NCBI GenBank assembly: GCA_031769625.1
Contig: JAUIMM010000040.1
Span: 10,852,501-10,916,500 of the forward strand
Direction of reading: 5' to 3'
DNA: 64,000 nucleotides
Source of the DNA: Taudactylus pleione
Taxonomy: Eukaryota; Chordata; Amphibia; Anura; Myobatrachidae
Shown here: piece after piece, positions 56,871 through 64,000 of the stretch
Numbering within the stretch: the stretch's first letter is position 1
Layout: every line of letters starts with the position of its first letter
The notes under the pieces: generated by a model
The model's database searches: none
Told to the model about the DNA's origin: nothing
Seen by the model: only the letters and a program-made list of their open reading frames with translations
Program-made: the position numbers and the translations under genes

Positions 56871-58341
56871 AGCTCTCTTGGTTGCCTTCATCTGCTCTTT
56901 CAAATTTTCTCAGTATGCTACAATTCTCAACACCATTCTTGATATCTTTAATATATCCTAAAAATGTATTAATTGGTCTGTTTATACATTTTAAACAAGT
57001 TTACTCGGCCATATAAAATATGAAAGTAGTTTGCAATTGATGTAACTTTATTTGTCTTTATGTGGTATCGTCTATCCCTTAGAGGGTTTGTATCACAGAT
57101 GTGTATAATATGTGCATACACATATTATACACATCACAATAGAGGAAACCTTGTAAATGATAAACAAAATTATTTGTTTTAGTAAAATTTTATTATGTGG
57201 GCGCTAGGGGAAAGGTGGAGTTTTAAATACTTATCCATATTAAAAAACATGGTAGGTTTTTCTAGCAGATACTCAGAGAGAACCTGGTCCATTCTGTGGG
57301 ATTGCAAATTATTTCCTCCTAAAATATACTATGTACTGTATTGAAAGGATAATTAAATTATATCAACTTGGTATTATTTTTACATTGTATTACATCTTTT
57401 TTTTATCTGAATTTCTACTCTACACAATGCTTTGTTCACCATATGTTATGGATAAACACATCATTTAAAATCAAACATGTCTACCTAATTTTAAAACAGT
57501 ATCTTCTTAATCTAGAAAATTTTGTCTATTGGATGTTATGCTTCCAGATGCATAATGGCTCCTGCAAAATTGTGAACTTTTATTATCAATTTTCTTGACA
57601 TGAGCATAATTTTGTACCTTAGACAAAACGCTGCTCACTATTCCACCTTACTTATCACTCACAAGTGTGTTTTAGGGCAATATACTTGTGCTCACAAAGG
57701 ATTTCTTGTATACCACGGGACAGTCGGAGTTGTGAAGGATTTTTGGAGTGGGCACATAAGGAGATAATAAAAACCTGTTTCATATTCCAATACAAGTCGG
57801 ACTCTAATTGTGCAGTTTAGGCTGCTATTTCAACCTTTTACATACAAAAGACCTTGTTCAAATACCACTCTGTATTTGAATGGTAATGTATATATTTTTA
57901 GATAGTTACAAATTCTTGCTGATACAGTTTCTCATTTTGTTTCTCAAGCTATTAGAAATGTTTCTATTCAAAATAAGTGGCTGATACCACTGAATGTTTT
58001 AAAATATACTGTTTTATACATTGCTGTGATTTGGTGCTTAATGAAATATTTAAAAATTTTATGTTGGCATATTTGTGATTTACTTAGTATCTATACACAT
58101 TACACACCCACTGTGCTGTTGTATTGTGTATTACTTATTGTTGTTTTGGTTTGCCAACATTTCTCAACAGCAGCGGGGTATTGTCTATATATCTATTTAT
58201 TTATTTTTTTATTATAATTGTGATTGGAATTCCAGGGGCTACTTTGTTGTTTTTTTCATCTGCTATACATGTCTAGAATCCCGTATACAAGTACAAACCA
58301 GTCACTTTTTCATAAAAATATTCACATATTTCAAGATTCCA
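56871..58341. other. AT-rich DNA with one strong hairpin
   Basis: No coding region or repeat family recognised. The hairpin at 57098-57135 is listed separately. Confidence 0.4.
57098..57135. repeat. Perfect 17-bp hairpin
   Basis: GATGTGTATAATATGTG (57098-57114), loop CATA, CACATATTATACACATC (57119-57135). No mismatch. Function unknown. Confidence 0.9.
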
Positions 58342-58640
58342 GGGGGTGTATTTACTAAAGTGTCAGTTTTTAGAAGTGGAGTTGTTGCCCATAGCAACCA
58401 ATAAGATACTACTTATCATTTTATCTAGCACCTTCTAGAACAGTGGTGGGCAATAAGTGGCCCTCCAGCTGTTGTTGAACTACACATACTACCATGCCTA
58501 TCAACAGTTTTAGCTGGTTAAATAGTAAAACTGTAGCAGGGCATGCTGGAATGTGAAGTTCAACAACAGCAGAGGGGTGCTAATTGGCCACCCCTATTCT
58601 AGAACATAATAGCTAGAACCTGATTAGTAAATATACCCCT
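58342..58640. mobile_element. MITE split by a nested hAT MITE
   Basis: Starts GGGGGTGTATTTACTAAAGT and ends TTAGTAAATATACCCCTA. Right-arm sequence (AGCTAGAACCTGATTAG) is shorter than the left, suggesting a deletion. The nested element occupies 58441-58596. Confidence 0.65.
58441..58596. mobile_element. hAT MITE, 156 bp
   Basis: Target duplication TTCTAGAA at 58433-58440 and 58597-58604. Starts CAGTGGTGGGCAATAAGTGG, ends near TTGGCCACCCCTA. Arms pair through CAGCTGTTGTTGAAC / GTTCAACAACAGC and GCATGCC-type blocks. Confidence 0.85.
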
Positions 58641-58866
58641 AGGTGTTTAAAATCCTATCCATAAGAAGATAGGATGCCCATGGGTATTTACCAGATCTTT
58701 GGTAGGTGGTAAAAAGTCCATCTTCCTATAACATTGATAGGTACCTTAATTCAGCAAAATGAAAAAAAAAGAAATACTTACCATTTCATAACAGAGTCTC
58801 CAGTTCTTTCAAATAACTGGATGTTGGATCAGTTTCGAGTTTTTAACATAGGAACTTTCAACCACA
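58641..58866. other. Short unassigned stretch
   Basis: Nothing recognised. Confidence 0.3.
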
Positions 58867-60440
58867 AGTATTATTTATTTATTTATTTATTTATATGGCA
58901 CTACAAGTGTTCCGCTGCGCCTTACAAATTACATAAACAAATAAGTGAACAAGAAACCAGTGACTTACAGTACAGTACAATCAGTGGCGGAACTAGAGAG
59001 TGATGGGCCCAGGTGCAAGAATATGATTTCGCCCCCCCCCCCATTCCTGGCACCCCCACACCCCAACATCTGACACAAACCCACAGAAGAAAAACAAGAG
59101 ACATTAGGACCTTGTTGCATTGTTTACTTCCTTTCAACCATGTGTACAGTACAGCCTTTTGTTTTTCACCACTTCACTCCGCTAGATCCTATGTGGCTAA
59201 AAGGACCTCTGTGACGTATCAACCACGTGACCACTGCAGGAGGCTGGACCGCTCCTGTGTTACCATCAATGAGGGCATAGAAGGGGAATAAATATTTGTG
59301 GCAAGCGCAGTGAGCCACCGTGCCCAAAGCGTGGCGAGCGGACACTTTTGGTCCCCCATTAGCCCCTCCCCCTTTCATGCCGGGTCATGTGGGTGTGACG
59401 TCACAGGTCCCCTGTAGCCCTCTATTCTAGTCATAACCGTCAATAAATCCAGTCTCTGCCCTCCCCTGCTGCACAAACTTTTGTTTTTCACCACCTCACT
59501 CCACCCCCCCAGTCATTAAATCCAGTTTCTGTGCTACAACACCCCCCTCCCTCACTGCCCAGCCTATGTTTTTTTCACCACCACGCACCACCAAAATACT
59601 GCTCCCCCCTTGCTGCCCAGCCTTTTTATTTTCACCACCACAGGCCTGCCCTTCACCACACCACTGCAACAGAGCTGCCCACAATGCCCGACCCCAGCCT
59701 ATTTTTTTTTTCACCACCACAATAACCACCCCCCCACCCATTGCGCGGCCCTGCCTTTTTTGTCAGTTGTCACACTTGGTGGTGATGGTGGTGACCCCCT
59801 CCCTCTACCCATCCAGGATTTGTTTTACCACTAACATTACTCAAAATCACTTACCTTCCGTTCACTTCTTCTTGACAGTGCTTCTTCCCTGGCTCCACTC
59901 CTCTCGATCAGCGGCTCTACAGGAGCGCGCGTAACATCATGACATCACGCACGCGACATCAGGACATCACATGCGCCGTCTCAACACAAGGACGGGGGTG
60001 TTACTGTATGTCATGGTGGAGCCGGAGCAGCCAGCTCGGCTCCATCCAATTACTTAAAAAGGGAATGGGTCGGCGGGTAGTGGCGGCGGCACTGTAGGAT
60101 GCAGGCGGCCATGGTCCCCTACACCACAGTGGGCCCCGATGCGAGGCACTGGCTGCACCACCGCTAGATCTGCCCCTGAGTACAATACAATGCAGGACAA
60201 TGACATGGTTTATACACATTGATGCAATAGTGATCATAACACTCAAAATAAACAGCAGGGCATAAGCAACCAAATGTTAGGTGCCCTTGTGAGGCGTAAG
60301 GAGTAGATGAAAGTATAAGTAAGGAGAAGTACATGCGGGAAGAGGGCCCTGCTCATATGAGGTTACATTCTAAAAGGGAAAGGCAGATAAACACGTGTGC
60401 CGCAGATGAGGTAGACAGGGAGGAAGGAGCATGTAGCAGT
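58867..60440 (-). mobile_element. L2/CR1-type 3' end fragment, split by a hAT element
   Basis: Minus strand ends GTGCCATATAAATAAATAAA; body GTAAGGCGCAGCGGAACACT. After the insert it continues with GACAATGACATGGTTTATAC, AGCAACCAAATGTTAGGTGC and GGGCCCTGCTCATATGAGG, parallel to the copy at 47.35-47.65 kb. The target AGTACAAT of the insert is duplicated at 58974-58981 and 60179-60186. Confidence 0.75.
58982..60178. mobile_element. hAT-type non-autonomous element, 1.2 kb
   Basis: Perfect 8-bp duplication AGTACAAT on both sides. TIRs CAGTGGCGGAACTAG and CTAGATCTGCCCCTG. The interior is pyrimidine-rich, with a degenerate tandem repeat of CACTGCCCAGCC...TTTTTCACCACCAC at about 59440-59770 and a CpG-rich right third (CGCACGCGACATC). 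No transposase; ORFs of 60-120 residues are proline/histidine-rich by composition. Confidence 0.88.
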
Positions 60441-60715
60441 GGGTTAGAATGAGAGCTGGAAGGCTATTATGAATAAGTATATACATAAGATAATTACATC
60501 ACATTAATAAATGCCTTAGACTAACAAGAATACCCAATAACATGTCCCCCATAATGCTAGCATGATAGAATGATCAATAGCAAATGGGCACTTTATAAAC
60601 AAGAAACTGGACACACAAAATAAATAACAAAGGAATACAAGTCCTACACATTAGTATACAGCACTTATCTGAAATAAAAGAGCTGATTCCAGAGACCTAA
60701 AGTAGGGTTGGGTAT
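60441..60715. other. Short unassigned stretch
   Basis: Nothing recognised. Confidence 0.3.
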
Positions 60716-60719
60716 GGGA

Positions 60720-61030
60720 TGCTGGTGTTCCTGATCCCGGTGTACATAATCCCTACACCGGTATCCTGACAGAGTTAGGATATTGACACCTGCCAGTAAG
60801 TATCCTAACCCTACCCCTAAACTTAAACCTCCCACAGCCTAATCCTAACCTACCCCCCCATATCCTACCCTTAACCCTCAACAGTGCCTAACCCTAACAC
60901 CTGACCATAACCCTCCTCCTTACCCCCCCCCCCACAACATACAGTCGGGATGCCGTCAGTTGGGATGCTGATGCCAGGATTCTGGCTGGTGTTGGGATTC
61001 TGGCGCCAGCATTAAGAACACTGCCATCCC
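60720..61030 (-). mobile_element. MITE-like element with telomere-like core, opposite orientation
   Basis: C-rich strand units CCTAACCCTA and CCTAACC(T/A)CCC fill 60795-60935. Ends contain GATCCCGGTGTA and ACACCGGTATCCTGAC on the left, and GGGATTCTGGCGCCAGCATT then CCATCCCGATGGC on the right. Same type as 660-1075. Confidence 0.6.
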
Positions 61031-62149
61031 GATGGCTGGATATAAACTACATCCCCTACAGTAGCATCTTGCCAATGTAATGCAATTTGGAGCATCTTCT
61101 TAATTCAAGAATAGTAGTACCATGTGCAAAAAAGGTATAAACTATGTGATTACTCAAAGAGGTTTGTACTTAGTAGCATCAATGCCAAATCCAAAGTAAC
61201 CAAAAGTAACCAAAAGTTTTAAATGAAAGTGGCTAGCTTACCTATCAATGTTCATATTTATAAAAGTTCCTTTCATACATTCAATGTAAAACTGCTACAG
61301 AGTTGCCTCTCTGAAGCAAACAAATGCCTTTTGCAGCAAATTACAACTGATATTTTTTGTCTTTCATACAGGACTTTTTCAATTTTTTTGTGTTATTGTG
61401 GAATACTGTTTACTGAATGAACTAGGCAGCCTTTAGTTTGATATAATACTCCAGCATGGATAACATATTCATATATAAAGTGTTATGTTGATTAAGCACT
61501 GAGAGAACAAATTTGCCTTAGTTTGTCCATTTGCAAGTTATTAACATGGCTTTTTTTAAAGATAAAATAGAAGCATGAAACATACTTAGATCAACAAAAA
61601 TGTCTAAATATAAGCCTGGGGTTATATGACAGAAATTGAAAGATCTGTATATTGTATTGTTAAGAAGTTAAATATGAAATATCAATGGGTATTTATTTGC
61701 AGCAATTTTTGCAATATCAAATTTATATTTAGCAAAAATTGTTCATTAAGTTACCTATATATAGTTAATTTCTATGTACAATATAATTAAGAATGCATAA
61801 GTGGAACAAAAAACAAACAAACTAGATATTACGTTTACCTCATGCCCTGATGTGCTGCTCCCTCAGTATCCTCCCTCCAGACACTAATAAAAAAGCAACA
61901 TGATGAAAAGAAATATTTGCAGTAGCAAGAAAAAAACAATATAGAGGGCAAAGTCACATACTATTGTTGTCATAGATAGACATTAATAAGCTATTCAAAC
62001 AGCAACTATAATTGCATTTCTTTGACCCCATTTTTGTAAATCTCCACATAATAAATTGTCCAGTTTATGCTTTTGGCAACACAATATTGCACATAAAACA
62101 CAGTATCTCTCAACAAGTCAATGAGAAAGACCAAAAACAGATGATGATA
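61031..62149. other. AT-rich DNA without a recognised feature
   Basis: Nothing recognised. Confidence 0.4.
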
Positions 62150-62152
62150 AAT

Positions 62153-62201
<49 letters not shown>

Positions 62202-62210
62202 TATATATAT
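62150..62210. repeat. (TA)n microsatellite
   Basis: TA alternation with two TAATA phase slips. Confidence 0.9.
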
Positions 62211-62641
62211 AAACCTTAGACTTAAGCCTAATCATATTTATGAAAGTGAAGGTTTAAAATTAATAAAGTTACAGGTGTACATGTAGAAGGAACCAAGGAA
62301 AAGTATATGTGCAGTCTTCTTATTGACTCACATTCAGTCATGGTGGTGTCTGTTTTATGGCTGAATATATGAAGACAGGAAAGTGACAGATGAATAAATA
62401 ACCTGTCACGTTTTTATCTCTCCTGCTCTTTTTAATCGTCAATCACATTCTCATCCATAGCTGAATCTGACCATTTTATTTCATCACTCTGCATGTGAAA
62501 AGAAAGCTCAGTAGATCCATATTACCTATGGTCCTTTGCTGCTGCTTTGAAAAACCCATGGATTTGTTTTTTTTTACTTCGATTTAAAATTGTTTTGTAG
62601 AACCATTCATATGTAATGGGAAACCTTATTTATACTCACTA
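62211..62641. other. AT-rich DNA without a recognised feature
   Basis: Nothing recognised. Confidence 0.35.
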
Positions 62642-63212
62642 GGGCCCCCATTTATTAATGAACCCTTTTGAAACACGGTCAGGGCATGACAGTACCGACC
62701 ATGATTGTATTGCAAAATGCGATCATAGCGGCCAGATGTATCATCCGGGACATGCAGAGACACTGGCTCCAAAAGAAGCCCACCCTGCAATGTCTCCGGA
62801 GAGCTGCCGGCTAGTGCAGGGACTACTGCGCATGCGCAGTCCCGCAGACTGCACATGCACAGCTGCCATAGCCAAGGAGGGTTCCTGGCGGATCCCTCTG
62901 CCAGCTAATTATGCACGGTGTAGTCCATACACTACAGCAGATAATGCCATCTTCAAATGGTGTTAGCTGCGGGGGCCAATATCTGGAATGCATTGCATTC
63001 AGGATATTGTTAATTTGGCAGCATCGCATCCCCCATAGAAACCTTATGGGGGATGTGGCTGCCTGCGGTAATGGAGGGATCACAGTGGTATCGGAGATAC
63101 TTGCTGCGGTCCCTCCTTAATACATCCAGGGGATACTTAGTATATGAGGTTAACCCCCAAAAACAGGTGTTTTCGGGGATTATACCTCAAATATACTTTG
63201 ATAAATGGGCAT
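62642..63212. mobile_element. MITE with 3-bp CTA duplication (Harbinger-like)
   Basis: Ends GGGCCCCCATTTATTAATG and CTTTGATAAATGGGCAT. CTA lies on both sides (62639-62641 and 63213-63215). GC-rich interior with ACTGCGCATGCGCAGT at 62824-62839 and ATCCCCCATAGAAACC / TTATGGGGGAT. A 3-bp duplication is typical of PIF/Harbinger; the family call is tentative. Confidence 0.5.
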
Positions 63213-63589
63213 CTAGGATTGTTTTTTTCTAGGTGTCAATACCTTTCTGTTGTGTGTTTCTGTAGATTGTATGAGTGTGGCTTCATTTAAGTGTTTATTT
63301 AAGCAAATATACCTTCAAAGGACATATAACCAAACTGTACAGTACAGTAACATGGCATTATTTATCCAGTAATGACACTCAGGACCAGATAAACATAATG
63401 CATGGCCTAATGTGAATATAGAATGTCTTGCCTATTTATCTAAAGACAGTGCTAATGTTTAATATAATATATCAAAATAGTATTGAACACAGAGACAAAA
63501 CAGGCTTTCACACTATGCTGTAGGATATATTATTTATTCTGTTTATAGTGTGTATAGTATGATGTATGGCACAGCTATATGTCCTTGCA
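63213..63589. other. AT-rich DNA without a recognised feature
   Basis: Nothing recognised. Confidence 0.35.
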
Positions 63590-64000
63590 TTTAAAAGGAC
63601 ATGCTTTCTTTGGTTTTTAAGGAAATTTCCTTTGGGGCATGTCTTCTTTGTACTTTGTTCCTTCAGTCTCGGTCCTCTCTAACGGGTTCACCTCTACTCC
63701 CTTCACTATCCACAATGCCCCTAATAAACTCTCCACTTTGCCCTGATAATGGAGCCCCTTGCCACCAGAATGCACCAGAACCCTAAAATAACTAGGATTT
63801 GAGTTGGTCCTGCTGATCATAAATTAACTCTAGACGCCAACAATGTCATCTTTACAGTCACAAATACCCTTACCCTACTCTCAGAATCGCATGTTTATGG
63901 TCAGTTGATTAACTTTAAAATTTGGATAGAATGGAGTCCCTGCTGTTAAATGTTGCCCCCTCCACACTTCAAGCCCTCAAGTCCACATTCAGTTTCTGAT
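63590..64000 (+). pseudogene. L1-like LINE reverse transcriptase remnant (runs off the window)
   Basis: Frames read MLSLVFKEISFGACLLCTLF (63601), NGFTSTPFTIHNAPNKLSTL (63680-63738), FALIMEPLATRMHQNP (63736-63785), HKLTLDANNVIFTVTN (63817-63868), then a region ending LQALKSTFSF at the edge. This follows the L1/Tx1 order: N-G...F-x-I...T-R-Q-G-C-P-L-S-P-L-L-F-A-L...E-P-L-A, then A-D-D-V and a following N-x-x-K-S region. The catalytic ADD reads ANN, the RQGCPLSP stretch is destroyed, and there are stops near 63801 and 63948. Only about 135 residues are covered here; the rest would lie to the right. Confidence 0.7.

Noticed and set aside
57098..57135. microRNA precursor
   Set aside because: A perfect 17-bp stem with a 4-base loop is too short for a typical animal pre-miRNA.
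59496..59934. Proline/histidine-rich and glycine/valine-rich ORFs at 59.5-59.9 kb
   Set aside because: They reflect C-rich tandem repeats inside a hAT element and occur on both strands.

Overview
The window looks like intergenic or intronic DNA from a large, AT-rich vertebrate genome, most likely an amphibian and probably a frog. I find no host protein-coding exon, rRNA or tRNA gene that I can support. Almost everything recognisable is transposable-element sequence in decay: Penelope-like elements (PLEs) with GIY-YIG endonuclease, a chromodomain Ty3/gypsy element, two Ty1/copia remnants, L2-like and L1-like LINE pieces, a tRNA-derived SINE with the motif set of the fish HE1/V-SINE group, a Helitron, many hAT-like and other MITEs, MITE-like repeats whose core is a degenerate telomere-like G-rich array, and many (TA)n microsatellites. 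The organism call is an inference from this repeat mix; nothing in the window proves it.

Layout. 0-7 kb: a PLE tail at the left edge, a telomere-like MITE and several palindromic MITEs in otherwise featureless DNA. 7.3-9.3 kb: a Ty1/copia pol remnant carrying a MITE. 9.8-11 kb: telomere-like arrays and a microsatellite. 11.7-12.3 kb: a probable solo LTR. 12.6-13.4 kb: a SINE split by a small palindromic insert. 13.5-21.9 kb: a broken gypsy element (LTR-gag-protease-RT-RNase H-integrase-chromodomain-LTR), split at 16.83 kb by a 3.6 kb PLE palindrome with a 15-bp target duplication. 22-33 kb: MITEs, a Helitron with internal tandem repeats, an L2 piece and small tandem repeats. 33.8-43.1 kb: the most unusual block, a 5.9 kb inverted PLE dimer followed by at least four more palindromic, (TA)n-bounded elements. 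44-64 kb: hAT and other MITEs with clear target duplications, a second copia remnant, L2-like tails and an L1-like RT at the right edge.

The main find is a recurring architecture. Seven insertions consist of a palindrome plus one single-sided extension between one arm and the target. Five extensions are 81-90 bp, one is about 59 bp and one about 156 bp. Five of the seven sit next to (TA)n. Two carry GIY-YIG coding sequence in the palindrome, and several carry a hammerhead-ribozyme-like fold (CTGAnGA, stem II, GAAAC) in their arms. Inverted pseudo-LTRs, a one-sided extension and hammerhead motifs are known for PLEs as a class. The density, the very small non-coding versions and the mixed direct/inverted array at 40.8-41.9 kb are what deserve a closer look.

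No gene here appears functional. Every recognised ORF has stops, frameshifts or lost catalytic residues. Domain and repeat assignments rest on motif recognition by eye; no database search was run.
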